This document shows, piece by piece, positions 52,500-60,972 of a stretch of 64,000 nucleotides of DNA. A program made the position numbers and the translations under genes. The stretch's first letter is position 1. Each line of letters starts with the position of its first letter. Where the stretch lies: contig CAXTBB010000012.1 of the NCBI GenBank assembly GCA_964242305.1, positions 1 to 64,000 on the forward strand, written 5' to 3'. The notes under the pieces were generated by a model, which saw only the letters and a program-made list of their open reading frames with translations, was not told the DNA's origin and did no database searches. The DNA comes from DATLGB01 sp964242305. Lineage in GTDB: Bacteria > Actinomycetota > Thermoleophilia > Solirubrobacterales > Solirubrobacteraceae.

Positions 52500-53545
52500 G
52501 CCAGCCGCACCCCGCTGAAGATCTGGCGCCGCTCCGGGAGGTCCCAGTTGCGGAAGCTGGGGGAGACCTCCGTGCTCGCCCACGAGCCGCCGCGCAGCAC
52601 GCGGTAGCCCTGGTCGAAGAAGACCTCCGAGTACTCGCGATAGGGGTGGGCGACGAAGCCCTCGTAGCCGCTGAACTCCGATGCGGTCCACTCCCACACA
52701 CACCCGGTCTGCTCCAGCTGGCCCGAGGTCGCGGCCTTCTCCCACTCCTGCTCCGTCGGCAGGCGCGCGTCGTGCGCGCGGGCGAAGGCGGCGGCCTCGA
52801 ACCAGCTGAGGTGGACCACCGGGGCACCGGGGTCCGCGTCGCCGGTCCAGCCCTGAGGGTGCGTGATGTCGTACTCCTCCTTCCAGGCCCAACCCTCGGC
52901 CGACCACCACTCGCGCCGCTCGTAGCCGCCGCCCTCGCAGAAGTGCAGGTAGGTGGCGTTGGTGATCGGGAACCGGCCGATGCGGAAGCCGCGGACGTCG
53001 GTCTGGTGGCGCGGGCGCTCGTTGTCGTAGGCGAAGCCGTGCCCGTTGGCGCCGATCAGGGTCGGCCCGCTCGGGACGGTCACCGTCTCGAGCCCGGTGC
53101 GGTCGCCGCACGACGTGCACGGCTCGCCCGCGAAGCCGGCCATCACCATCGCCTGCAGCATCGTCTCGTTGTGCTGCTGCTCGTGGCGGACGACGAGGTC
53201 GAGGATGTCGCCGGCGCACTGGCTTCGCGCAACGACTTCCAGCGCGCGCTCGCGCACGTCGGCCAGGTACCGGTGCGCCTCGGCAGCGTCCAGCAGGGGG
53301 ATGTCGCCACGCACCTCGCGCGGGGTCTCGAAGGCGTCGTAGAGCTCCATTGTCTCCGGCCGCAGCAGGTCCAGACCACCGTGGCGGTGGCACAACCACA
53401 GGTCCTCGAAGGCGGCGATGTGCCCCAGGTCCCAGACCAGCGGGCTGAGGATGGGGTCGGTGACACGCTCGAGGTCGTCGGCGCTCAGGTGCGCGACCAG
53501 GGCGAGCGTGCGGTCGCGGGTCTCGTGCAGAGCGGCATCGGTCAC
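52487..53545 (-). CDS. egtB: Ergothioneine sulfoxide synthase
   Basis: 352-residue non-heme iron enzyme joining hercynine to a thiol. The N-terminal DinB-like domain gives the iron ligands: His in VWDLGHIAAFEDLWL and the HxxxH pair in RHEQQHNETML. The C-terminal formylglycine-enzyme-like domain runs from VTVPSGPTLIGANG to YRVLRGGSWASTEVSPSFRN and FSGVRLAW. It is shorter than the mycobacterial enzyme (about 430 residues). Whether it uses cysteine or gamma-glutamylcysteine is undecided; the absence of egtA/egtC here hints at cysteine. GTG start. Confidence 0.94.
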   Translation of the reverse strand: MTDAALHETRDRTLALVAHLSADDLERVTDPILSPLVWDLGHIAAFEDLWLCHRHGGLDLLRPETMELYDAFETPREVRGDIPLLDAAEAHRYLADVRERALEVVARSQCAGDILDLVVRHEQQHNETMLQAMVMAGFAGEPCTSCGDRTGLETVTVPSGPTLIGANGHGFAYDNERPRHQTDVRGFRIGRFPITNATYLHFCEGGGYERREWWSAEGWAWKEEYDITHPQGWTGDADPGAPVVHLSWFEAAAFARAHDARLPTEQEWEKAATSGQLEQTGCVWEWTASEFSGYEGFVAHPYREYSEVFFDQGYRVLRGGSWASTEVSPSFRNWDLPERRQIFSGVRLAWNA

Positions 53546-53578
53546 GTGCGCGTCAAGTCTCCCCGAAAATTCAGACCG

Positions 53579-55240
53579 TTACGCGCGCTCGATCGCCCGT
53601 GCCACCGCCGCCCAGGCCTGGCGGTGCAGCCGCACGTTCTCCGCGCGGTTCGTGCGCACCTCGATGATGGCGCGGCCGCGCTCGGCCAGTGCGGCGTCGA
53701 ACGCCTCCGGCGTGTTGACGTGGACGTGGGTGAAGCCGACCAGCGCGGCCAGCGCGGCGAAGTCGGTGCCGTGCGGGGTGGCGATGAGGTCCTCGAACCC
53801 GGCCTGGCCGGCCACCGGCAGGAAGGAGAAGATGCCGCCGCCGTCGTTGTTGATGAGCACGATGGTGAGCTCGTCGGGGAGGCGGCGGGCGCCGAGCAGG
53901 CCGCCGACGTCGTGCAGCAGCGCGACGTCGCCCGTGAGCAGGACGGTCCGTCCGCGGGTGAGCGCGGCGGCGCCGAGCGCGGTCGACACGGTCCCGTCGA
54001 TGCCATTGGCGCCGCGGTTGGCCAGCACCCGGGCGCCGGTGACCGCGAACGTCTCCAGGTCGCGGACGGGCATCGAGGAGGCGACGAAGAGCGTGTCCTG
54101 GGCGCCGAGGACGGAGGCCGTGCGCACGGCGACGGCGGGCTCGCTCAGACCCTGGGCGGCGACGCTGCCGAGCGCCTGGCGGGCGAGGAGGTCCGCCTGG
54201 CGCCAGCCGTCCAGCCAGCGGCCGTCGAGCGGCTCGGCCCGCAGCGCCTCGGGACCGGCGGGGTGGATCTCCCACACGCTCGCGTCGGGATCCTGCCAGG
54301 CGCCGGCCGGATCGAGCGCGATCTGGCGGACGCCGGGAAGGTCGGCGAGCCAGGCGCGCAGCGGCTTGGAGGTGGGGAGGTCACCGACGCGGACCACGAG
54401 GTCGGGCGCGAAGCCCAGGCCCCACTTGGGGACCCGCAGCAGGGCGTCGTAGTGGGCGACGGCGCTCTCGCCGCGGCGGGCGCCGCTGAGCGGGTCGGCG
54501 AGCAGCGGCCAGCGGTGCTGCGCGGCGAAGGCGGCGACCGCGTTGCCGTCCGGGTGGGTGGGAGCGAATCCCGCGACGAGCACCGGAAAGCGGCCGTGCA
54601 GCTGCAGGTCGGGGACGCTGGGGGCGGGCGGGTACTGCTCCGTCCAGGCCCGGCCGTCCTTGCGTCCCCCGCCGCCGGGCTCGCCGCGCGGGAGGTCCTC
54701 GTCGAGCACGAGCGGCTCGCGCAGCGACCAGTTGAGGTGCACCGGGCCGGGCCGCCCGCTGGTGGCCGTCCACACGGCCCGGCAGGCCAGGCGGCGCAGG
54801 AAGCGCATCCGCTCCTCCGTGGCCGGCGCCTCGTCGACCTCCAGGTACCACTTCGCCGCACGCCCGTAGAGCTTGACCTGATCGATGGTCTGCCCGGCGC
54901 CGACGTCGCGCAGCTCGGGCGGGCGGTCGGCGGTGAGGACGATCAGCGGGACGCGTGCCTCGAAGGCCTCGATCACGGCGGGCGCGTAGTTGGCCGCGGC
55001 GGTGCCGGACGTGCAGGCGAGCACCGCCGGGCGCCCAGCCGCCTTCGCCGCGCCGAGCGCGTAGAAGCCGCCGCTGCGCTCGTCGATGTGGCTGGAGACG
55101 GTCAGCCGCTCCTCGCGGGCCAGGCTGAGCACGAGCGGCGTCGAGCGGGAGCCGGGCGACGTGCACGCGTGCGTGACCCCGCAGCGCGCCAGCTCGTCCA
55201 CGAACGCGCGAAGGCCGAGGTAGGTGTCCGTCGCACTCAT
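53579..55240 (-). CDS. menD: SEPHCHC synthase
   Basis: 553-residue thiamin-diphosphate enzyme adding a succinyl-semialdehyde unit from 2-oxoglutarate to isochorismate. The N-terminal part has VTHACTSPGSRSTPLVLSLA and SSHIDERSGGFYALGAAKAA (catalytic Glu). The C-terminal TPP-binding motif is LLTGDVALLHDVGGLLGA with INNDGGGIFSFLP. ATG 55240 faces menH across a tandem-repeat region. Confidence 0.95.
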   Translation of the reverse strand: MSATDTYLGLRAFVDELARCGVTHACTSPGSRSTPLVLSLAREERLTVSSHIDERSGGFYALGAAKAAGRPAVLACTSGTAAANYAPAVIEAFEARVPLIVLTADRPPELRDVGAGQTIDQVKLYGRAAKWYLEVDEAPATEERMRFLRRLACRAVWTATSGRPGPVHLNWSLREPLVLDEDLPRGEPGGGGRKDGRAWTEQYPPAPSVPDLQLHGRFPVLVAGFAPTHPDGNAVAAFAAQHRWPLLADPLSGARRGESAVAHYDALLRVPKWGLGFAPDLVVRVGDLPTSKPLRAWLADLPGVRQIALDPAGAWQDPDASVWEIHPAGPEALRAEPLDGRWLDGWRQADLLARQALGSVAAQGLSEPAVAVRTASVLGAQDTLFVASSMPVRDLETFAVTGARVLANRGANGIDGTVSTALGAAALTRGRTVLLTGDVALLHDVGGLLGARRLPDELTIVLINNDGGGIFSFLPVAGQAGFEDLIATPHGTDFAALAALVGFTHVHVNTPEAFDAALAERGRAIIEVRTNRAENVRLHRQAWAAVARAIERA

Positions 55241-55242
55241 CG

Positions 55243-55352
55243 CGCGGCCGCCGGCGGTCGGCGGGGCCTGGCAACGCCGCCTATGGCGGCCGGCGGCCGG
55301 TCGCGGCTGGCAACGCCGCCCATGGCGGCCGGCGGCCGGTCGCGGCTGGCAA
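55243..55352. repeat. 39-bp tandem repeat between menD and menH
   Basis: About 2.8 copies of a 39-bp unit. Copy 2 (55282-55320) and the 32 bp of copy 3 (55321-55352) are identical except for the first base. Copy 1 (55243-55281) is diverged in its first two thirds but identical over its last 14 bp. The unit contains TATGGCGGCCGGCGGCCGGT. It fills the whole divergent spacer where both promoters should be. Confidence 0.85.
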
Positions 55353-55362
55353 GGTGTGCGGG

Positions 55363-56055
55363 GTGCGCGATCTCGTCCTCTTGCATGGCTTCACGCAGAC
55401 GGGCCGGTCGTGGGCGCCCGTCATCGCGCAGGTCCAGGGACGCTACCGCTGCTTCGCACCCGACCTCCCGGGGCACGGGGACGCGTCGCACCGCCGCCCG
55501 GCCACCTTCGACGCCGTCGCCGCCTACCTCGCCGCCCTCGACCACCAGCGCTTCACCCTGTGCGGCTACTCGATGGGCGGCCGGCTCGCGCTCGACTTCG
55601 CGGTCCGCCATCCCGCGCGGGTGGAGCGGCTGATCCTGATCGGCGCCTCGCCCGGCATCGCCGACGCCGCCGAGCGCGAGCAGCGCCGCGCCGCCGACCT
55701 CGCGCTCGCCGACCGCATCGAGGCCATCGGCCTGGAGGCGTTCGTGGACGAGTGGGCCGCGCAGCCGCTGTTCGCGTCCCAGCCGCGCGGCGTCGCCGAG
55801 CTCGCCCGCGCCGACCGGCTGCGCAACACGGCGCCCGGGCTGGCGGCGTCGCTGCGCGGGATGGGAACCGGCGTGATGACGCCGCTGTGGGACCGGCTCC
55901 CGGAGGCGACGTGGGTCGCGGGCGAGTTCGACGCCAAGTTCCGCGCCGTCGCCGAGAAGACGTCCCCACCCACCCCTCCCGTCGTCATTCCCGGCGCCGG
56001 CCACGCCGCGCACCTGGAGCAGCCGCACGCGGTCGCCCGCCTCCTAGCTTCTTAG
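55363..56055 (+). CDS. menH: SHCHC synthase (alpha/beta hydrolase)
   Basis: 230-residue alpha/beta hydrolase eliminating pyruvate from SEPHCHC in menaquinone synthesis. RDLVLLHGFTQTGRSWAPVI gives the oxyanion region, FTLCGYSMGGRLALDFAVRH the nucleophile-Ser motif (GYSMGGR is typical of MenH), and PGAGHAAHLEQP the catalytic His. GTG 55363 is preferred to GTG 55354; both lie just after the tandem repeat. The last codons run into the serC promoter hexamer. Confidence 0.87.
   Translation: MRDLVLLHGFTQTGRSWAPVIAQVQGRYRCFAPDLPGHGDASHRRPATFDAVAAYLAALDHQRFTLCGYSMGGRLALDFAVRHPARVERLILIGASPGIADAAEREQRRAADLALADRIEAIGLEAFVDEWAAQPLFASQPRGVAELARADRLRNTAPGLAASLRGMGTGVMTPLWDRLPEATWVAGEFDAKFRAVAEKTSPPTPPVVIPGAGHAAHLEQPHAVARLLAS
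56045..56050 (+). promoter_or_regulatory. Candidate -10 hexamer TAGCTT before serC
   Basis: TAGCTT lies inside the end of menH and ends 7 nt before GTG 56058. Confidence 0.35.
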
Positions 56056-56057
56056 GC

Positions 56058-57176
56058 GTGGCCCAGACCGATTCCGCCGTTCTCGAGATCCCCGCCGACC
56101 TCAAGCCGCGCGACGGGCGCTTCGGCGCCGGCCCGTCCAAGGTGCGCCCGGAGCAGCTCGCGCACCTGGCCGAGCAGACCGCGCTGATGGGGACGTCGCA
56201 CCGGCAGAAGCCGGTCAAGGGCCTCGTCGCCCGTGTGCAGGACGGCATCGCGCAGCTGTTCGGCGTGCCGGACGGCTACGAGGTCGCGCTCGGCAACGGC
56301 GGCACCACGTGCTTCTGGGACGCCGCCACCTTCGGCCTCGTCCGCGAGCGCGCGCAGCACCTGACCTTCGGGGAGTTCAGCGGCAAGTTCGCGTCCGTGA
56401 CCAAGGGCGCGCCGTTCCTGGCCGACCCGGTGGTCAGCGACGCCGCGCCCGGCACCGCTCCCGCGATCGAGCCGGCCGACGGCGTCGACGTCATCACCTG
56501 GGCCCACAACGAGACCTCCACGGGCGTGATGCTGCCCGTCTCCCGGCCGGACACCGACGCGCTCGTCCTCATCGACGCCACTTCGGGCGCGGGCGGCCTG
56601 CCCGTCGACGTCGCGGACGCCGACGCCTACTACTTCGCGCCGCAGAAGTGCTTCGCCTCTGACGGCGGGCTGTGGCTGGCGCTGCTGTCGCCCGCCGCCC
56701 AAGAGCGCATCGCCGAGCTCGACGCCTCCGACCGCTGGATCCCGCCCTTCCTCTCGCTCCAGACCGCGGTCGAGAACTCGCGCTTGCACCAGACCTACAA
56801 CACCCCCGCGCTGGCGACCCTGCTCCTGCTGGCCGATCAGCTCGACTGGATGAACTCGAGCGGCGGCCTGGACTGGACGGTCGGCCGCACCACCGAGGCC
56901 TCGACCGCGCTCTACGAATGGGCGGAGGCGTCGGACGTCGCCACCCCGTTCGTGGCCCCCGAGCACCGCTCGCTGGTCATCGGCACGATCGATTTCGACG
57001 ACGCGATCGACGCGGCCGCCATCGCCAAGACCCTGCGCGCCAACGGGATCGTCGACACCGAGCCCTACCGCAAGCTCGGCCGCAACCAGCTGCGGGTCGC
57101 CATGTTCCCGGCGATCGACCCGGACGACGTCCGCGCCCTCACCGCCTGCATCGACTACGTCATCGATCAAACTTAA
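56058..57176 (+). CDS. serC: Phosphoserine aminotransferase
   Basis: 372-residue PLP enzyme for the second step of serine synthesis. The start PADLKPRDGRFGAGPSKVRP is the actinobacterial type. GNGGTTCFWDAATFGLV, TWAHNETSTGVMLP and DATSGAGGLPVD are cofactor-binding regions, and YYFAPQKCFASDGG holds the PLP lysine. It lies 2 nt after menH, out of pathway context. Its stop codon TAA is the first three bases of a large palindrome. Confidence 0.94.
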   Translation: MAQTDSAVLEIPADLKPRDGRFGAGPSKVRPEQLAHLAEQTALMGTSHRQKPVKGLVARVQDGIAQLFGVPDGYEVALGNGGTTCFWDAATFGLVRERAQHLTFGEFSGKFASVTKGAPFLADPVVSDAAPGTAPAIEPADGVDVITWAHNETSTGVMLPVSRPDTDALVLIDATSGAGGLPVDVADADAYYFAPQKCFASDGGLWLALLSPAAQERIAELDASDRWIPPFLSLQTAVENSRLHQTYNTPALATLLLLADQLDWMNSSGGLDWTVGRTTEASTALYEWAEASDVATPFVAPEHRSLVIGTIDFDDAIDAAAIAKTLRANGIVDTEPYRKLGRNQLRVAMFPAIDPDDVRALTACIDYVIDQT

Positions 57177-57233
57177 AGGGGTCAGGTCCCGGCATCGGAC
57201 AAACCTGTCCTATGCCGGGACCTGACCCCTTTA
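57174..57233. repeat. 22-bp perfect palindrome carrying the stop codons of serC and menC
   Basis: Arms 57174-57195 and 57212-57233 (TAAAGGGGTCAGGTCCCGGC plus AT) are perfectly complementary. The 16-nt middle contains a further GGACA/TGTCC pair around AACC, so the whole element could fold into one long hairpin. Each outer end begins TAA on the outward-facing strand, giving stop codons to both convergent genes. The GGGGTCAGGTCC core resembles a palindromic repeat widespread in bacterial genomes. It may double as a bidirectional terminator. Confidence 0.88.
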
Positions 57234-58220
57234 GAAAAGGCCTGGGCGGTCGGGGGCGAGGATGACGCCGCCGTGGACCGCGAAGTCGTCGAGGGTGGCC
57301 AGCCCGCAGGCGAGCAGCGGGCCGTCGGCGGCCAGCGCGGCGGCCGCGTGCAGGCCGGCGGCGATGCCCAGCGGGCCGTCGTAGGTGGAGGCGAGGTAGA
57401 CGGTGCTGCCGGCCTGGCGGGCGGCGTGGGCGTCGCGCAGCAGGGCGCTGATCCCGCCGGAGCGCGAGATCTTCAGGCACACCGCGTCGGTGACCCCCGC
57501 GCCGGGCACGCCCGTCTCGTCCATGGCGATCGGGACGGCGGTCATGTCGCGCACGGCGCGCAGCGGGCCGACGCCGTGGACAGGCTCCTCGGCCAGCTCG
57601 AGGCCTGCGGGCTCCAGAGCGCGCAGGTGCGCCAGCGCCTCCTGCGGGGTCGCCCAGGCCCCGTTGGCGTCGACGCGGATGAGCGCGTCGGGCGCGGCGG
57701 CGCGGACGGCCGCGACCCGGCCGGCGTCGTCGCCGACGCCGACCTTGACCTTGAGGGTCTCGAACCCGCGCGCGACCGCCGCGGCGGCCTCGGCGGCGGC
57801 GCCCGCGCGGTCCTCGGCGCCGATGGTGGCATTGACGGTGACGCCCCGGGTGGCGCCGGGGTGCAGGAGGGCGTAGACGGGCGCGCCGGCGCGGCGGCCC
57901 TCGAGGTCCCACAGCGCCAGGTCGATCGCGGCGAGCGCCTGGGGGAGGTCGCGTTCGGCGCGGCAGGCGTCGACCAGCTCCTCGGGCGGCGCGCCCGGGT
58001 CGGCGGCCGCGAGCACCTTCGCGTAGACGTCGAGCGCGGCCCGCAGCGCCGCCGGGGCCACGCCGTCGTAGGGCTCCAGCGCCGCCGCCTCGCCGCGGCC
58101 GGTCAGCCCGTCGCGGTCCTCGAGCTCGACCAGCAACAGCTCGCGCTCGGTCAGCTCACCCCACGCGGTCACCAGCGGCCGGCGCAGCCGCAACCGCTGC
58201 GGGGTGGCGCGCAGGATCAC
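57231..58220 (-). CDS. menC: o-Succinylbenzoate synthase
   Basis: 329-residue enolase-superfamily enzyme dehydrating SHCHC to o-succinylbenzoate. The catalytic Lys pair is in FETLKVKVGVG, metal ligands are Asp in IRVDANGAW, Glu in LELAEEPV and Asp in IAMDETGV, and the second Lys is in CLKISRSGG. GTG start overlaps the menA stop (GTGA). The stop codon is part of the palindrome shared with serC. The menaquinone context decides MenC over dipeptide epimerase. Confidence 0.9.
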   Translation of the reverse strand: MILRATPQRLRLRRPLVTAWGELTERELLLVELEDRDGLTGRGEAAALEPYDGVAPAALRAALDVYAKVLAAADPGAPPEELVDACRAERDLPQALAAIDLALWDLEGRRAGAPVYALLHPGATRGVTVNATIGAEDRAGAAAEAAAAVARGFETLKVKVGVGDDAGRVAAVRAAAPDALIRVDANGAWATPQEALAHLRALEPAGLELAEEPVHGVGPLRAVRDMTAVPIAMDETGVPGAGVTDAVCLKISRSGGISALLRDAHAARQAGSTVYLASTYDGPLGIAAGLHAAAALAADGPLLACGLATLDDFAVHGGVILAPDRPGLF

Positions 58221-59089
58221 GAGAGCAGCAGGCCGATGGAGACGAGGACGCAGAACGCCAGCTCGAGCTGCGCCGTGGCCGCCAGCGCCCCGTTGAGCGC
58301 GGGCCCGTCCGTGCGCGTGCGCACCGCGCCGACCGGACCGCGGGCGAGCGGCAGCGCACCGAACGCGAGCAGCGCCCACGGGGTCAGGCCGGTGATGACG
58401 TGCACGACGAGGACGGCGTAGGCCCCGGCGATCAGGCCCACGTACAGGTCGCGGGTGCGGTCGCGCCCGAGCCGCACCGCCAGTGTGCGCTTGCCGGCGC
58501 GGCGGTCGGTGTCCATGTCGCGGACGTTGTTGACCACCAGCAGCGCCGCCGCCAGGAGCCCCACCGGCACCGAGAGGACGAAGGCGTCGACGTCCCACGA
58601 CTCGGTCTGGGCGAAGTAGGAGCCGGCGACGGCGGCGACACCGAAGAACAGGAAGACGAACACCTCGCCGAGGCCCTCGTAGCCGTACGGCCGCGGGCCA
58701 CCCGTGTACAGGACGCCGGCCAGGATGGAGGCGACCCCGACGAGCAGGATCTCCACCCCGGCGACGGCGATCAGGTAGACGCCGGCCAGCGTGGCGACGG
58801 CGAAGGCGACGTAGGTCGCCACCAGCACCTGCCGCGGCGGGACGAGCCCCCCCGCGGTCACCCGGACGGGCCCGAGGCGGTCCTCCGTGTCGGCGCCGCG
58901 ACGGGCGTCGGAGTAGTCGTTGGAGAGGTTCGCCCCGACCTGGATGAACAGCGCGCCGACCAGCGCCGCGACGAAGCGCAGCACGTGGAAGTCGTCGTGG
59001 GCGAGCGCCGTGCCGACCAGCACCGGCGCCGCGCCCGCCGGCAGCGTCCGCAGCCGCGCCGCGAGCAGCCAGATCCGGACGGCGCTCAC
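58217..59089 (-). CDS. menA: 1,4-Dihydroxy-2-naphthoate polyprenyltransferase
   Basis: 290-residue membrane prenyltransferase of the UbiA superfamily with about eight to nine TM segments. The first Asp-rich motif is NLSNDYSDARRGADTEDR and the second is VVNNVRDMDTDRRAGKRTLA; both bind the polyprenyl diphosphate through Mg2+. GTG start overlaps the menB stop (GTGA); menC follows with the same kind of overlap, so menB-menA-menC is one operon. Confidence 0.94.
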   Translation of the reverse strand: MSAVRIWLLAARLRTLPAGAAPVLVGTALAHDDFHVLRFVAALVGALFIQVGANLSNDYSDARRGADTEDRLGPVRVTAGGLVPPRQVLVATYVAFAVATLAGVYLIAVAGVEILLVGVASILAGVLYTGGPRPYGYEGLGEVFVFLFFGVAAVAGSYFAQTESWDVDAFVLSVPVGLLAAALLVVNNVRDMDTDRRAGKRTLAVRLGRDRTRDLYVGLIAGAYAVLVVHVITGLTPWALLAFGALPLARGPVGAVRTRTDGPALNGALAATAQLELAFCVLVSIGLLLS

Positions 59090-59901
59090 GCCCGGCGCGG
59101 GAACTGCCCGAAGTCCGGCGCGCGCTTCTCCTTGTAGGCGTCGCGGCCCTCCGCCGCCTCGTCTGACCCGTAGAAGAGGAGGTTGGCGTCGTGGGCGAGC
59201 TGCTGGATGCCCGTGTAGCCGTCCTCGTGCGCGTTGAAGGACGCCTTCACCAACCGCAGCGCGAACGGGGAGAGCGCGAGCATCTCGCGACACCACGCGA
59301 CCGTCTCCGCCTCGAGCCGTTCGAGCGGGACGACCGTGTTGACGAGCCCCATCTCCAGCGCCTGCTGCGCGTCGTACTGACGGCACAGCATCCACATCTC
59401 CTTGGCGCGCTTGGGGCCGATCAGGTCGCGCATCAGGGACGCGCCGAAGCCGCCGTCCCACGACCCGACCCGCGGCCCGGTCTGCCCGAAGCGCGCGTTG
59501 TCGGCCGCGATGGTGAGGTCGCAGCAGAGATGCAGGACATGGCCCCCGCCGATCGCGTAGCCGGCCACCATCGCCACCACGGGCTTGGGGAGACGGCGCA
59601 GCTGGATCTGGAAGTCGGTGACGTCGAAGCCGCCGACCGACTCCCCTTCGGCGACGTAGCCCGTGTCCCCGCGCACGCGCTGGTCGCCGCCCGAGCAGAA
59701 GGCCAGCTCGCCCTCGCCCGTGAAGATGATCACGCCGACCTCCCCGTCCCGGCGAGCCGCGTCGAACGCGGCGGACAGCTCGCGGATCGTCTGCGGCCGG
59801 AACGCGTTGCGCACCTCCGGCCGCGCGATCGTGATCTTCGCGATCCCGTCGTCGGAGACCTCGTAGCGGATGTCCTCGTAGTCACCGGATGCGGTCCACA
59901 T
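59086..59901 (-). CDS. menB: 1,4-Dihydroxy-2-naphthoyl-CoA synthase
   Basis: 271-residue crotonase-fold enzyme closing the naphthoquinone ring. ITIARPEVRNAFRPQTIREL, FTGEGELAFCSGGDQRVRG, VAGYAIGGGHVLHLCCDLTI, FGQTGPRVGSWDGGFGASLM and GLVNTVVPLERL are MenB-specific landmarks. On its strand TAGGAT ends 9 nt before the ATG. It is divergent from menE over only 14 bp. Confidence 0.96.
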   Translation of the reverse strand: MWTASGDYEDIRYEVSDDGIAKITIARPEVRNAFRPQTIRELSAAFDAARRDGEVGVIIFTGEGELAFCSGGDQRVRGDTGYVAEGESVGGFDVTDFQIQLRRLPKPVVAMVAGYAIGGGHVLHLCCDLTIAADNARFGQTGPRVGSWDGGFGASLMRDLIGPKRAKEMWMLCRQYDAQQALEMGLVNTVVPLERLEAETVAWCREMLALSPFALRLVKASFNAHEDGYTGIQQLAHDANLLFYGSDEAAEGRDAYKEKRAPDFGQFPRRA

Positions 59902-59910
59902 GCGACAGTG

Positions 59911-59916
59911 ATCCTA
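59911..59916 (-). promoter_or_regulatory. Candidate -10 hexamer TAGGAT before menB
   Basis: On the minus strand TAGGAT ends 9 nt before the menB ATG and overlaps the first base of menE. Confidence 0.38.
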
Positions 59917-60968
59917 TGGTCGACTGGCTCCCGCGCGCCGCCGCTCGCCGCCCGTCGCATCCGGCGATCGTGGCCGGCGGCGTGACGCTCACCTACGCCG
60001 AGCTGCTCGACCGTGCCAGCGGCACCGAGCCGCCGCCCACGATCGCCCATCCCCCCGGCCTGGAGTTCGCCGTCGCGCTGCACGCATGCCTGCTCGCCGG
60101 CGTCCCGGCCGTCCCCGGCGATCGACCCGCAGACGTCGGCGGCGCCGTCGTCATCCACACCTCCGGGACCACCGGCGAGCCCAAGCCGATCGCCCTGAGC
60201 GCCGGCAACGTCCTCGCCTCCGCCCTCGGGACCGCCGCGCTGCTCGGCGTCCACCAGGACGACCGCTGGCTGACCCCCCTGCCGCTGCACCACGTCGGCG
60301 GACTGATGGTCCTGCTGCGCAGCGTCATCTACGCGACGACGGCGGCGATCGGCGCGCACGACCCGGACGCGACGCTGGCCAGCCTCGTCCCCACCCAGCT
60401 CGCCCGCGGCGGCGACGCCGGGATGCCGAGGCTGCGCGCGATCCTGCTCGGCGGCGGTCCCGTTAGCGACGCCCAGCGTGCCCGCCCCGACGTCCTCGAG
60501 ACCTACGGGATGACGGAGACCACGTCGATGGCGACCCTGGGCGGCTGGCCGCTGCCCGGCGTGGACGTCGCCATCGCCGACGACGGGGAGATCCTCGTCA
60601 GCGGGCCGATCGTGGCGGGCGGCGGCACGCACCGCACGGGCGACCTCGGTGTCATCGAGAACGGCCGTCTGCGCGTCACCGGCCGCAAGACGGACACGAT
60701 CATCACCGGCGGGGAGAACGTGGCGCCCGCCGAGGTCGAAGCGGTGCTCGAGCAGCATCCAGGCGTGCGCGAGGCCGCCGTCGTGGGCCGGCCCGACGCC
60801 GAGTGGGGAGAGGCGCTGGCCGCCCTGATCGTCGGTGACGCCGACCCGGAGGACCTGCGCGCGTTCGCCCGCGACCGCCTGCCCGGCTTCAAGGTGCCGA
60901 AATCCGTCGAGACGGTCCGTTCGCTGCCGCGCACGGCGTCCGGCAAGCTGCTGAGACGTAGTCTGTAG
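59916..60968 (+). CDS. menE: o-Succinylbenzoate--CoA ligase, compact form
   Basis: 350-residue adenylate-forming ligase attaching CoA to o-succinylbenzoate. The P-loop is VVIHTSGTTGEPKPIALS; ETYGMTETTSMATLGG is motif A5; HRTGDLGVIENGRLRVTGRKTD (part) and TASGKLLRRSL with the catalytic Lys complete it. Typical MenE proteins are 450-490 residues; here only about 85 residues precede the P-loop and the middle is also trimmed. All core motifs remain. ATG 59916 is preferred; 27 upstream bases are open in frame. Confidence 0.88.
   Translation: MVDWLPRAAARRPSHPAIVAGGVTLTYAELLDRASGTEPPPTIAHPPGLEFAVALHACLLAGVPAVPGDRPADVGGAVVIHTSGTTGEPKPIALSAGNVLASALGTAALLGVHQDDRWLTPLPLHHVGGLMVLLRSVIYATTAAIGAHDPDATLASLVPTQLARGGDAGMPRLRAILLGGGPVSDAQRARPDVLETYGMTETTSMATLGGWPLPGVDVAIADDGEILVSGPIVAGGGTHRTGDLGVIENGRLRVTGRKTDTIITGGENVAPAEVEAVLEQHPGVREAAVVGRPDAEWGEALAALIVGDADPEDLRAFARDRLPGFKVPKSVETVRSLPRTASGKLLRRSL
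60959..60964 (+). promoter_or_regulatory. Candidate -10 hexamer TAGTCT
   Basis: TAGTCT overlaps the menE C-terminus and ends 8 nt before ATG 60973. Confidence 0.35.
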
Positions 60969-60972
60969 CGCC

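Noticed and set aside
55224..55362. In-frame plus-strand coding of the tandem repeat as an N-terminal repeat of MenH.
   Set aside because: MenH families begin close to the LLHGF strand; the repeat peptide (WRPAAGRGWQ) is an artefact of 39 being a multiple of 3.
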